Part shown: positions 34,676-45,246 of the stretch, piece by piece
How the letters are laid out: every line of letters begins with the position of its first letter
Position numbering within the stretch: position 1 is the first letter of the stretch
Assembly (NCBI GenBank): GCA_035352715.1
Contig: DAOPYE010000009.1
Span: 1 to 49,063 of the forward strand
Length of the DNA stretch: 49,063 nucleotides
Reading direction: 5' to 3'
DNA from: DAOPYE01 sp035352715
Lineage (GTDB): Bacteria > Acidobacteriota > Holophagae > Holophagales > Holophagaceae
The notes under the pieces: model-generated
The model's input: only the letters and a program-made list of their open reading frames with translations
The model's database searches: none
Told to the model about the DNA's origin: nothing
Position numbers and translations under genes: made by a program

Positions 34676-35245
34676 CTAAATTGATCGGTTATGAAACTTA
34701 AGCACGGCGCGGTTTGCCGAGTGCACCTCCAGCCCGGTGAGGCCGAAGGGCTGCCACGCCAGATCCAGGGCACGCTCCAGCTTCAGCCCCATGAAATGGG
34801 CGAGGATCGCGCGCAGGGGGCCGCCATGGGCCAGCACCAACGTGGGAGCATCTCCCTCCAGAGCCCCCTGGAGCGCCAGCAGCGCCCGGCTTGCGCAATG
34901 CGCAAAGGATTCGCCGCCCGGGGGCGAGGACTTCACGGGATCCGCGAAGAACGATTCCGCGCCCCGGATCTCGGCCCAGGGCACGCCATCCCACGCGCCG
35001 AAGGCCTGCTCGCCCAGATCCGGCAAAACCAGGGCGGGAAGCCCCAGATCCAGCGCGTGGACTCGCGCCCGCTGGAGATCCGAGGTCAGCACGCGCTGGA
35101 GTCCCATCTGCAGCAGCCTGGGGCGCAACACCTGCCATCGCGCTTCGCCCTCCGGAATCACGGGCAGATCCAGGCGTCCCAGGGGCGCGCCCTGCTGACT
35201 GGCCGCCGTGGGCCCATGCCGTAACAGGAAGAGAGGGGTTGTCAT
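34676..35245 (-). CDS. cobC: Histidine phosphatase, probable alpha-ribazole phosphatase CobC
   Basis: 189 residues from the ATG at 35245, just 7 bp after the cobS stop; GTGAGG is upstream. The family signature is FLLRHGPTA (phospho-His) and the second His is in LVLAHGGPL. The length is typical of CobC. The context (cobU-cobT-cobS) supports dephosphorylation of alpha-ribazole-5-phosphate or adenosylcobalamin-5-phosphate. The broad family includes other phosphatases, so the specific name relies on gene order. Confidence 0.87.
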   Translation of the reverse strand: MTTPLFLLRHGPTAASQQGAPLGRLDLPVIPEGEARWQVLRPRLLQMGLQRVLTSDLQRARVHALDLGLPALVLPDLGEQAFGAWDGVPWAEIRGAESFFADPVKSSPPGGESFAHCASRALLALQGALEGDAPTLVLAHGGPLRAILAHFMGLKLERALDLAWQPFGLTGLEVHSANRAVLKFHNRSI

Positions 35246-35252
35246 CGCAGCC

Positions 35253-35984
35253 TCACCGCGCGAGCATCGCCAAGAGTACCGCTGATTCCACCAACTGGTT
35301 TCCCGCTCCCAGCAGATCGCCGCTGTGGCCGCCCATGCGATGGCGCAGATAGACCACCCAGAGCGCCAGCATCCCGGCAGCGGAAAGCAGGATCCGTCCG
35401 GGATGGGCCACCCGGAAATGCCAGGCCAGGATCCCTGCGAGCAGGATCCATCCGTTGGCGGCGATGAAGGGGCCAAGGCCCAGATTCCGGTGGACCTCCT
35501 TCGCCAATCCCTGCGAGATCGAAGGCAGCAGGCGCAGCATCCAGGCGATGGACGCGCGCCCCAGGATCATCGCCAGGGGCAGCAGCCACAGCGCCTGCCG
35601 CCCCATCTGCGCAAGCGCGGCCCAGCGCAGCATGAGGATGCACCACAGCGCCATGGAGCCGTAGGCCCCGATGCGGCTGTCTTTCATGATCTCCAGCACC
35701 CGCTCGCGGGTGAAGCCGCCGCCCAGGCCATCCGTCGCATCGGTGAAACCATCCTCGTGGAAACCGCCCGTGAGCAGCAGACTGAAGGCCACCGCCAGGA
35801 TGGATGCGACAGGAGCTGTCCAAAACCGTAGACACCCCGCAAAGACAAGGGCCGTGAGCAAGCCCACGACGCCTCCGACCAGCGGGAACCAGCCCACGGC
35901 AGAGGCCAGGTCCTCCGCCCGGGTGTCGGGCCCCATTACCGGAAGGCGCGTCAGGAAACGGAAAGCCGCGATCAGGGAACGCAT
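35253..35984 (-). CDS. cobS: Adenosylcobinamide-GDP ribazoletransferase CobS
   Basis: 243 residues, multi-spanning inner-membrane protein (about six TM helices). It joins adenosylcobinamide-GDP to alpha-ribazole. Landmarks are AFRFLTRLP at the N-terminus, FPLVGGVVGLL, GGFHEDGFTDATDGLGGG, and LEIMKDSRIGAYG. It starts 4 bp after the cobT stop. It holds a copy of the dispersed palindromic motif (35803-35826). Confidence 0.95.
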   Translation of the reverse strand: MRSLIAAFRFLTRLPVMGPDTRAEDLASAVGWFPLVGGVVGLLTALVFAGCLRFWTAPVASILAVAFSLLLTGGFHEDGFTDATDGLGGGFTRERVLEIMKDSRIGAYGSMALWCILMLRWAALAQMGRQALWLLPLAMILGRASIAWMLRLLPSISQGLAKEVHRNLGLGPFIAANGWILLAGILAWHFRVAHPGRILLSAAGMLALWVVYLRHRMGGHSGDLLGAGNQLVESAVLLAMLAR

Positions 35985-35988
35985 GTGG

Positions 35989-37023
35989 CTAGCCCTTGCT
36001 CACGCCAGCGCCGCTGAAGGTGGCCATCTCGCGAAGCATGGCGCAGGCGCTGCGCAGGATGGGCACCGAAAGCGCCGCGCCCGTGCCCTCGCCCAGGCGG
36101 AAGCCCAGATCCAGGACGGGCTCGATGCCCAAAGTGTCGAGCAGCCGACGCGCGCCGGGTTCGGCGCTGCAGTGGGACCAGAACAGGAAATCCTTCAGCC
36201 CCGGATCCAGGGCCAGCGCCAGCAGCGCCGCCGCGCCGGAGATGTAGCCATCCACGATCACCGCCCAGCCGCGCGAAGCGGCGGCCAGCATCGCCCCGGC
36301 CATGGCGCCGAACTCCGCGCCACCAAAGGCGGACAGCACACCAATGGGGTCCGAGGCATCCACGGCGTGTTTGGACAATACCTGTCGAATCACCGCAAGT
36401 TTGTGTTCCAGTGCCTCGCCGCGCACGCCGGTGCCCGGCCCTACGGACGCCTCGGGGGGAATGCCGCCGAAGGCGCTCACCAGCAGGGCCGCGATGGCCG
36501 AGTTGCCGATGCCCATCTCGCCCAGGCCCAGCAGGGCGAAGGGAGCCAGAGGAAGGTCCTCCACTTCGTCGATGCCCGCCTGGATCGTGGCCTCGGCCTG
36601 GTCGCGCGTCATGGCGGGACCCTCCAGCGGATCGCCGGTGCCGCGCACGACGTTGCGCTGGGAGACATTCGCGAATGGACAGGGACTGGCAACCCCCACA
36701 TCGATCACACGATGCTGGATGCGATTCGCGCGACTGAACACGCAAATGGCCGCGCCACCCATGGCCATGTTCGCCACCATCTGCGGTGTCACTTCCTGCG
36801 GAAAGGCGCTGACGCCGTGACGCACGATGCCGTGATCCCCACCGAAGGTCAGGATGTGGGCTTCGGGATCCACCGGCCGAAGATCCCCTGCGATCCACGC
36901 CAACTGAAGCGCCAGGGGCTCGAGGCGCCCGAGGCTGCCCTGGGGCTTGGTCAGGTCGTCCAGATGGGCCTGGATGCGGGGCTTCAGGGCCGGATCGAGC
37001 GTCGGCAAAACAGGCAGCTTCAT
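35989..37023 (-). CDS. cobT: Nicotinate-nucleotide-dimethylbenzimidazole phosphoribosyltransferase CobT
   Basis: 344 residues. It activates the lower ligand of cobalamin as alpha-ribazole-5-phosphate. Landmarks are TKPQGSLGRLEPLALQLA, FGGDHGIVRHGVSAFP, GLGEMGIGNS and the catalytic LGEGTGA near the C-terminus. It follows cobU by 18 bp. The motif copy at 36370-36391 encodes IRQVLSK, and a decayed copy may lie at 36674-36694. Confidence 0.96.
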   Translation of the reverse strand: MKLPVLPTLDPALKPRIQAHLDDLTKPQGSLGRLEPLALQLAWIAGDLRPVDPEAHILTFGGDHGIVRHGVSAFPQEVTPQMVANMAMGGAAICVFSRANRIQHRVIDVGVASPCPFANVSQRNVVRGTGDPLEGPAMTRDQAEATIQAGIDEVEDLPLAPFALLGLGEMGIGNSAIAALLVSAFGGIPPEASVGPGTGVRGEALEHKLAVIRQVLSKHAVDASDPIGVLSAFGGAEFGAMAGAMLAAASRGWAVIVDGYISGAAALLALALDPGLKDFLFWSHCSAEPGARRLLDTLGIEPVLDLGFRLGEGTGAALSVPILRSACAMLREMATFSGAGVSKG

Positions 37024-37041
37024 GGACTCTCCCTCAGAACA

Positions 37042-37560
37042 TCATTTCAGGCGCAGCGGGCATCCGGCGACACACAGATGGGCTTCGTCCGCCGCGCGCA
37101 CGGTGGATTGCCCAAGCCAGCCCGCCAGATCACGGAAGCGCCTCAGTTCTGGAGATTCGGGCACCGGGCTCCAGCCCACCTCGTTGCCCACGATGACCGA
37201 GGACCAGGGGACTTCGCGCAGGCACACCAAAACGCGATCCCACTCGCGCAGCAGGGCTTGGTCGTCCAACTCCATGCGGCCGGAAAGCCACAGCGTCAGG
37301 CAATCCAGCAGCACACCCGAGGGCGCGGGATCCATCAGGCGAAGGGCTGTGGGCAGGTCTGCGGGCGCCTCCAGCGTGCGCCAGGACGCAGGACGCTCCG
37401 CTTGGTGCCGGCGCACGCGCTCGACCATCTCCGCATCCTCCTTGCCCAGACGATAGGTCGCCACGAAGACGACGCCGTCGCCCCAAGCCTTGGCACGCTC
37501 CAGCGCGAAGCGGCTTTTGCCGCTTCGCGCTGGTCCCGTGATGAACGTGATGCGACCCAA
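37042..37560 (-). CDS. cobU: Adenosylcobinamide kinase/guanylyltransferase CobU
   Basis: 172 residues. It phosphorylates adenosylcobinamide and adds GMP. The P-loop is TGPARSGKS (residues 8-16), the guanylylated His is probably His52 (RVRRHQAERPASW), and the later conserved part is VIVGNEVGWSPVP. It starts 2 bp after the glgB stop, so it is co-transcribed with it. The P-loop codons form a perfect 15-bp inverted repeat (see 37500-37533). Confidence 0.95.
   Translation of the reverse strand: MGRITFITGPARSGKSRFALERAKAWGDGVVFVATYRLGKEDAEMVERVRRHQAERPASWRTLEAPADLPTALRLMDPAPSGVLLDCLTLWLSGRMELDDQALLREWDRVLVCLREVPWSSVIVGNEVGWSPVPESPELRRFRDLAGWLGQSTVRAADEAHLCVAGCPLRLK
37500..37533. repeat. Perfect 15-bp inverted repeat over the CobU P-loop codons
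   Basis: CCAGCGCGAAGCGGC (37500-37514), loop TTTT, GCCGCTTCGCGCTGG (37519-37533). On the coding (minus) strand it lies about 28-61 nt after the cobU start and encodes PARSGKSRFAL. The mRNA could form a very stable stem-loop. Confidence 0.85.
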
Positions 37561-37562
37561 GC

Positions 37563-39758
<2,196 letters not shown>

Positions 39759-39883
39759 GGTGGGCCCAATTTAGCAGAGCGGCTGCGTAATAACTTGATC
39801 GGATTGAGTGATGGGATTCTGAACATTCCGAGAAATGCCTCACGGCGACTCCGAACGCGGCCTCTCCAGTGCATCATGTCTCC

Positions 39884-41029
39884 ATGCGACGCATGCGACT
39901 GGAGCCCCGCCCCGACTGGAAGGCCCGCCTGGAAGCCCTGGGCGTGAACTACCACACCCACGACGATGGCAGCCCTTACTGGCGGGAGGACGCCTGCTAT
40001 GGCTTCTCCCTGCCCGAAGTGGAGCGCCTTGAGCGCGCGGCGCAGGACGTGCAGGCCATGTGTCTCAAGGCGGTGGATCACATCCTGGCCCGAAACCGCT
40101 TTGCGGAATATGGCATCCCGCCGCAGTTGATCCCGGCCATCCGCGAGAGTTGGGAGCGAGACGAAGTCTCCATCTACGGCCGCTTCGACTTCGCCTTCGA
40201 CGGCGGCCTACCCAAGCTGCTGGAATACAACGCCGACACCCCCACGTCCCTGGTGGAAGCCGCCATCGCCCAGTGGTACTGGCTGGAAGAGCGCTTCCCG
40301 GGCCGCGATCAATTCAATTCGCTGCACGAACGCCTGATCGAAGCCTGGAAGCGGGCAAGCGGCTACCTGCCCGTGGGCACCGTCTACTTCCTTTACCAGG
40401 ACACCTGGGAGGACCATCAGACCGTTGCCTACTTACGCGACACCGCCGATCAGGCGGGACTCTCCACGGCCCAACTGGCGCTGGAGGACCTGGGCTGGAA
40501 CGAGGCCAGCGGCGAATTCGTGGATCTGGACGGTCGGCCCATCCGCGCGGCCTTCAAGCTCTACCCATGGGAATTCATGTGGAAGGACGCCTACGGCCCC
40601 ATGCTCGCGCGCCAGCCGCGGCCATGCACCTTCCTGGAGCCCGCCTGGAAGATGCTGCTGAGCAACAAGGCGCTGCTGGCCATCCTGTGGGAACTGTTCC
40701 CCGACAGCCCCTATCTGCTGCCCGCCTACCTCGACGGCCCGCGCGATCTGATCGCCTACGTGAAGAAGCCCATCCTCGCCCGCGAGGGCGCCAACGTGGA
40801 AATCCACGCGCCAGGCCTGGATCTCCAAGCCAGCGAACAGCGCGATTGCTACGGCGCGGAAGGCTACATCTACCAGGCCTACGCGCCCCTGCCCGAATGC
40901 GACGGCTTCCACCCCGTCATCGGCGGCTGGATCGTGGACGGCGAACCCGCAGGCATGGGCATCCGCGAATCCATCAGCCCCATCACCGATAACGGCAGCT
41001 GCTTCGTGCCGCACGTGATCGAGGATTAG
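39884..41029 (+). CDS. Glutathionylspermidine synthase-like ATP-grasp protein (YgiC/YjfC type)
   Basis: 381 residues from the ATG at 39884; a GTG at 39869 and an ATG at 39893 are also in frame. It matches the C-terminal synthetase domain of glutathionylspermidine synthase, without the N-terminal amidase: KLLEYNADTPTSLVEAA, FKLYPWEFMWKDAYG, LLAILWELFPDSPYLLPA, KKPILAREGANVEI. The conserved GIRESISPITDNGSCFVPH closes it. The family ligates a polyamine or similar amine to a carboxyl with ATP; the substrate here is unknown. It is followed by folK with a 1-bp gap. Confidence 0.93.
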   Translation: MRRMRLEPRPDWKARLEALGVNYHTHDDGSPYWREDACYGFSLPEVERLERAAQDVQAMCLKAVDHILARNRFAEYGIPPQLIPAIRESWERDEVSIYGRFDFAFDGGLPKLLEYNADTPTSLVEAAIAQWYWLEERFPGRDQFNSLHERLIEAWKRASGYLPVGTVYFLYQDTWEDHQTVAYLRDTADQAGLSTAQLALEDLGWNEASGEFVDLDGRPIRAAFKLYPWEFMWKDAYGPMLARQPRPCTFLEPAWKMLLSNKALLAILWELFPDSPYLLPAYLDGPRDLIAYVKKPILAREGANVEIHAPGLDLQASEQRDCYGAEGYIYQAYAPLPECDGFHPVIGGWIVDGEPAGMGIRESISPITDNGSCFVPHVIED

Positions 41030-41030
41030 C

Positions 41031-41531
41031 TTGCGCGTCCTCGTGGCCCTGGGCTCCAATCTCGGCGACCGCTTGGCGCACCTGCAGGCCGGACTGGAGG
41101 GCCTGCGCGAGCTGGGCGAGGTCATCACCTCGCCCCTGGTGATGGAGACGCCCGACGAATCCGGCACCGGACCCGCCTACCTGAACACCATCGCCTGGAT
41201 CGACACAGACTTGGACAACGCAGACTTGGACAATCCCTGTCGAATCCTGGAGGCCCTGCTGCGTCTGGAACTACGCATGGGGAGAAGCCGGAGAGGCGCC
41301 ATCCGCAACGCACCGCGCACGCTGGATCTGGATCTGATCGACGCCGAGGGCCTGTCGGGGAACTGGCGATGGCCCACACCGCAAGATCTGGCCGATCTGG
41401 GACCCGAGCTCACGCTGGAGCTGCCCCACCCCAGGGCCCTGGCGCGCCCCTTCGTCATGGAACCCCTGAAGGCCCTGAAATACGAAGCGCCGCATCTTTT
41501 CGGATGCGGCGCCAGTTTCAGCTTGGTCTGA
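41031..41531 (+). CDS. folK: HPPK, 6-hydroxymethyl-7,8-dihydropterin pyrophosphokinase FolK
   Basis: 166 residues. It transfers pyrophosphate in folate synthesis. The start is TTG at 41031 (GAGG at 41021-41024), one base after the previous stop. Landmarks are ALGSNLGDRLAHLQ and APRTLDLDLIDAEG. The segment DLDNADLDNPCR looks inserted relative to family members and is made by a 15-bp direct repeat plus one copy of the dispersed palindromic motif. The last about 15 codons overlap a GC-rich hairpin (41487-41512). Confidence 0.93.
   Translation: MRVLVALGSNLGDRLAHLQAGLEGLRELGEVITSPLVMETPDESGTGPAYLNTIAWIDTDLDNADLDNPCRILEALLRLELRMGRSRRGAIRNAPRTLDLDLIDAEGLSGNWRWPTPQDLADLGPELTLELPHPRALARPFVMEPLKALKYEAPHLFGCGASFSLV
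41206..41246. repeat. Short direct repeat and palindromic motif inside folK
   Basis: CAGACTTGGACAA occurs at 41206-41218 and again at 41221-41233, 15 bp apart, giving DLDNA-DLDNP. The second copy runs into the dispersed motif TTGGACAA-N3-CTGTCGAATC (41226-41246). This appears as an extra about 6-8 residues in FolK. Confidence 0.65.
41487..41512. terminator. Hairpin between folK and carB ends
   Basis: GCGCCGCATC, loop TTTTCG, GATGCGGCGC: a perfect 10-bp GC-rich stem over the folK 3' end, 20 bp past the carB stop on the minus strand. On that strand a TTCGTATTTC tract follows. It may terminate carB transcripts and perhaps folK too. Confidence 0.55.
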
Positions 41532-44500
41532 TCAGGCCTTCTGGAGTCCCTGCAGGGAGCGCACGGTCACCGAACCGCGCAGCGTGTCGATGGCCTCGCA
41601 GGCCGCCAGGGCGGCATTGAGGTTGGTGAGGCAGGGGATCTTCAGGCGCAACGATTCCTTGCGGATCTGGGCCTCGTCCACGTGGGCGTCGCGGCCGAAG
41701 GGCGTATTGATGACCCACTGGATCTCGCCGTTCTTCAGCAGATCGACGGCGTTGGGTCGGCCTTCGGTCACCTTCTGAACGTGGCGGACCTTGATCTTCA
41801 GGGCTTCCTCGATGAAGCGCGCCGTCCCTTCGGTGGCGCACAGGCCGAAGCCCAGCTTGTGCAGCCGCTCCGCCAGCTCGGGCACGCGGGCCTTGTCGCG
41901 GGCGTTGACGCTGAGGAAGACGGTGCCTTCCTGCGGCAGGGGCACGCCGGAAGCCAGCAGCGCCTTGGCGTAGGCTTCGCCGAAGGTGTCGCCCAGGCCC
42001 ATGACCTCGCCCGTGGACTTCATCTCGGGGCCCAGCACCGGATCGACGCCGGGGAACTTGGCGAAGGGGAACACCACGCCCTTGACCGCGACGGCCAGGG
42101 GCTCGCCGTCCTTGATGCCTTGCTGCGACAGCGACTGTCCAAGCCCGATGCGCGCGGCAATGCCAGCCCAGTCCTGGCCCGTGGCCTTGGAGATGAAGGG
42201 CACCGTGCGGCTGGCGCGGGGATTGGCCTCCAGACAGTAGGCGATGCCATCCTTGATGGCCCACTGCAGGTTCAGCAGGCCGCACACGCCCAGGGCCATG
42301 GCCAGCTGGCGGCTCTGGGTGCGGATCGTATCGAGAACCTCTTCGTCAATGCCCAGCGGCGGGAAGACCGCGTAGCTATCGCCGCTGTGGACGCCGGCTT
42401 CCTCGATGTGGGCCATGACGCCCGCGATGGCGGTGTCCTTGCCGTCGCAGACCAGGTCGATATCGATCTCCTGCGCGCCGTCCAGGTAGCGATCCAGCAG
42501 GATGGGCTGATCCTGGCTGACGGCGGCGGCTTCGCGGACGTACTGCTCCAGCCCGGCGTCATCGAAGACCACGGCCATGGCGCGTCCGCCGAGAACGAAG
42601 CTGGGACGCACCATCACGGGGTATCCGATGCGCTGCGCGATGACGCGGGCCTCGTCCAGCGTGGTGGCGGTGCCCCATTCGGCGGCGGGAACCTTATATT
42701 GCGACAGCACCTGTCCAAAACGGTTGCGGTCCTCCGCGTCCAGGATCGCCTTGTGCGGCGTGCCCAGCATGGGGATGCCCGCGCCCTGGATGCGCTCGGC
42801 CAGCTTCAGGGGCGTCTGGCCACCGAACTGCGTGAAGACGCCCAGAAGGGTGCCGTTCTCGCGCTCGCGATCCACGATGCCCTTCACGTGCTCCCAGACC
42901 AGGGGCTCGAAGTATAGGCGGTCCGAGGTATCGAAATCCGTGGAGACGGTCTCGGGGTTGCAGTTGATGAGAATGGCCTCGACGTTCGAGGCACGGATGG
43001 CTTCCACCGCCTGCACGCAGCAGCAGTCGAATTCCACGCCCTGGCCGATGCGGTTGGGGCCGCTGCCCAGCACGATGGCCTTGGGGCGATCCGAGGGCGG
43101 CGCTTCGCTGAACTGATCCCAGGTCTGGTAGAGGTACGGCGTCGTGGCCTCGAACTCGGCAGAGCACGTATCCACGCGCTTGAATGCAGGCTTCAGGCCC
43201 AGCTCCTCGCGGCGCTTGGCAACGGAATCCTCGTCGCTGCCGCAGAGCTTCGCGATCTGCGAATCGCTGAAACCGGCGCGCTTGGCCTTCTCCAGCAGAT
43301 CCTGGGGCAGGCGATCCAGCGAGAACCCGCGCAGGCGGCCCTCCAGCACCACCAGCTCCTCGATCTCGCGCAGGAACCAGGGCGTGATCTTGGTGTAGCG
43401 ATGGATGGTCTCCACGCTGTGACCGGCCTTCAGGGCCTGGTAGATCCAGAAGATGCGCTGCGGACCGGGCACGATGAGGTGCTCGCGCAGCCGCGTGAGA
43501 TTCAGCTTGCCCTCCAGCGCGCCCGCGAGGCCGGGGTGGCCTTCTTCCAGACTGCGGATGGCCTTCTGGAAGGCCTCCTGGAAGCTGCGGCCCAGGCTCA
43601 TGACCTCGCCCACGCTCTTCATCTGTGTGCCCAACACCTTATCGGCCTGTGGGAATTTCTCGAAGGTGAAGCGCGGGATCTTCACCACCACGTAATCCAG
43701 CACGGGCTCGAAGGCCGCCTTGGTCTTGCCGGTGATGACGTTGGGCAGCTCCCACAGGCGGTAGCCCAGGGCCAGCTTGGTGGCCACCCAGGCGATGGGG
43801 AAACCCGTAGCCTTGGACGCCAGGGCCGAGGACCGGCTCACGCGCGGGTTCATTTCCACCACGATGATACGGCCGTTCTCGGGGTTCAGCGCGAACTGGA
43901 TGTTGCTGCCGCCAGTCTCCACGCCCACGGCGCGGATGACAGCCAGGGCCGCGTTGCGCATGCGCTGGTAGTCGGGATCCGTCAGCGTGAGGATGGGCGC
44001 GACGGTGATGCTGTCGCCCGTGTGGACGCCCATGGGATCGAGGTTCTCGATGGAGCAGATGACCTCGACGTTGTCATCCATGTCGCGCACGACTTCCAGT
44101 TCGAATTCTTTCCAACCCAGGATGCTCTCCTCGATAAGGAGCTGGCGGATGGGCGAGAGATCCAGGCCGCGATTGCAGATGGTTTCGAATTCCTCGATGT
44201 TGTAGGCGATGCCGCCGCCGCTGCCGCCCAGCGTGAAGGAGGGGCGGATGATGGCGGGAAATCCCGTGATCTTGATCAGGGCGCGGGCCTCTTCGATGCT
44301 GTGCGCAAATCCGCCGCGACAGGTCTCCAGGCCGATCTCGTCCATCAGGGCCTTGAAGATCTGGCGATCCTCGCCCTTGCGAATGGCGTCCACCTGGGCG
44401 CCGATGAGCTTGACGCCGAACTTCTCCAGCAGGCCGGCCTCGAAGGCCTCCATCGCTAGGTTCAGCGCCGTCTGGCCGCCCACCGTGGGCAGGATCGCGT

Positions 44501-44750
44501 CGGGCTTTTCCGTCTCGATGATCCGCTCCAGCACCGCCAGGGTGAGGGGTTCGATGTAGGTCACGTCGGCCCGGCTGGGGTCGGTCATGATGCTCGCGGG
44601 GTTCGAGTTCAGCAGGATCGTGCGGATTCCCTCCTCGCGCAGCGCCTTCAGGGCCTGCGTGCCGGAGTAGTCGAATTCGCAGGCCTGGCCGATCTGGATC
44701 GGACCGCTGCCCAGGACGAGGACGCTCTGAATATCAGTTCGTTTTGGCAT
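41532..44750 (-). CDS. carB: Carbamoyl-phosphate synthase large subunit CarB
   Basis: 1072 residues, full length. Two homologous ATP-grasp halves: first half LVLGSGPIQIGQACEFDYSG, second half VLGSGPNRIGQGVEFDCCC. The C-terminal MGS-like regulatory domain is FLSVNARDKARVPELAERL. With CarA it makes carbamoyl phosphate for pyrimidine and arginine synthesis. The Shine-Dalgarno before its ATG (GGTGGTGAAAAATG) is part of the right-hand repeat of the GxxExxY element. Two motif copies are inside (42122-42143 and 42698-42721). Confidence 0.97.
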   Translation of the reverse strand: MPKRTDIQSVLVLGSGPIQIGQACEFDYSGTQALKALREEGIRTILLNSNPASIMTDPSRADVTYIEPLTLAVLERIIETEKPDAILPTVGGQTALNLAMEAFEAGLLEKFGVKLIGAQVDAIRKGEDRQIFKALMDEIGLETCRGGFAHSIEEARALIKITGFPAIIRPSFTLGGSGGGIAYNIEEFETICNRGLDLSPIRQLLIEESILGWKEFELEVVRDMDDNVEVICSIENLDPMGVHTGDSITVAPILTLTDPDYQRMRNAALAVIRAVGVETGGSNIQFALNPENGRIIVVEMNPRVSRSSALASKATGFPIAWVATKLALGYRLWELPNVITGKTKAAFEPVLDYVVVKIPRFTFEKFPQADKVLGTQMKSVGEVMSLGRSFQEAFQKAIRSLEEGHPGLAGALEGKLNLTRLREHLIVPGPQRIFWIYQALKAGHSVETIHRYTKITPWFLREIEELVVLEGRLRGFSLDRLPQDLLEKAKRAGFSDSQIAKLCGSDEDSVAKRREELGLKPAFKRVDTCSAEFEATTPYLYQTWDQFSEAPPSDRPKAIVLGSGPNRIGQGVEFDCCCVQAVEAIRASNVEAILINCNPETVSTDFDTSDRLYFEPLVWEHVKGIVDRERENGTLLGVFTQFGGQTPLKLAERIQGAGIPMLGTPHKAILDAEDRNRFGQVLSQYKVPAAEWGTATTLDEARVIAQRIGYPVMVRPSFVLGGRAMAVVFDDAGLEQYVREAAAVSQDQPILLDRYLDGAQEIDIDLVCDGKDTAIAGVMAHIEEAGVHSGDSYAVFPPLGIDEEVLDTIRTQSRQLAMALGVCGLLNLQWAIKDGIAYCLEANPRASRTVPFISKATGQDWAGIAARIGLGQSLSQQGIKDGEPLAVAVKGVVFPFAKFPGVDPVLGPEMKSTGEVMGLGDTFGEAYAKALLASGVPLPQEGTVFLSVNARDKARVPELAERLHKLGFGLCATEGTARFIEEALKIKVRHVQKVTEGRPNAVDLLKNGEIQWVINTPFGRDAHVDEAQIRKESLRLKIPCLTNLNAALAACEAIDTLRGSVTVRSLQGLQKA

Positions 44751-44754
44751 TTTT

Positions 44755-44790
44755 CACCACCAAGAGCACCAAGAAGGCACCAAGAGCACA
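44755..44790. repeat. CACCAAG-rich terminal repeat of the GxxExxY element (carB side)
   Basis: Contains CACCACCAAG, GCACCAAGAAG and GCACCAAGAG in direct array. Its reverse complement resembles the array at 45184-45229, so the GxxExxY gene is bounded by imperfect inverted repeats. The short TTTTC at 44751-44755 recurs at 45232-45236 and may be a target duplication. Confidence 0.75.
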
Positions 44791-44801
44791 AAGGGGATTC
44801 A

Positions 44802-45230
44802 TCAGCGAACTCGACGGTGCAGGCCGTCCACGAGCTTCGAAACATTGAAGTTGATCAGGAAGCCGAGCCTGCGGCCAGAGAGGCGGAGATAGGAAAGCAA
44901 CTGCGAGAAATGCACCGGCTGAAGCGCTTCGACAGATTTCAGCTCAAGAATGATGCGGTCCTCGACTAGCAGATCTAGGCGCAGGCCGGAATCCAGGACT
45001 AATTCCTCGAACTGGATGGGCAGCTCGACCTGGGCCTGAACCTTCAGCCCGCGCTTGCGCAGGGTGTGCATGAGACAGGTCTGATAGACCGATTCCAGCA
45101 ACCCCGGCCCAAGCACCCGATGCACCTCGATAGCCGCATCGACAATGGTTTCCGCCAAAGACTCCGTCACCGCATCAAGGCTTTTCCTTGCTGCTTCCTT
45201 GGTGACTTCTTGGTGTCCTTGGTGGTTCAT
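44802..45230 (-). CDS. GxxExxY family protein (PDDEXK-like fold)
   Basis: 142 residues, located between carA and carB. The family motif is GPGLLESVY (GxxExxY) near residue 41. A nuclease-like pattern follows: LRLDLLVEDRIILELKS (D..ELK). The first about 13 residues (MNHQGHQEVTKEA) are encoded by the terminal CACCAAG repeat and are unlikely to belong to the fold. Activity is not established for the family. Its presence in a pyrimidine operon is positional, not functional, evidence. No transposase is associated. Confidence 0.88.
   Translation of the reverse strand: MNHQGHQEVTKEAARKSLDAVTESLAETIVDAAIEVHRVLGPGLLESVYQTCLMHTLRKRGLKVQAQVELPIQFEELVLDSGLRLDLLVEDRIILELKSVEALQPVHFSQLLSYLRLSGRRLGFLINFNVSKLVDGLHRRVR
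45184..45229. repeat. CACCAAG-rich terminal repeat of the GxxExxY element (carA side)
   Basis: Reads CTTGGTGACTTCTTGGTG and TCCTTGGTGG on the plus strand; reverse-complemented it aligns to 44755-44790 over about 30 bp with a few mismatches. It includes the GxxExxY start codon. Confidence 0.75.
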
Positions 45231-45246
45231 CTTTTCCGCTCGATCC

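Noticed and set aside
39759..39883. Possible cobalamin riboswitch upstream of the glgB-cob operon
   Set aside because: The 125-bp region has no conserved B12-box-like segment or large paired structure that I could recognise.
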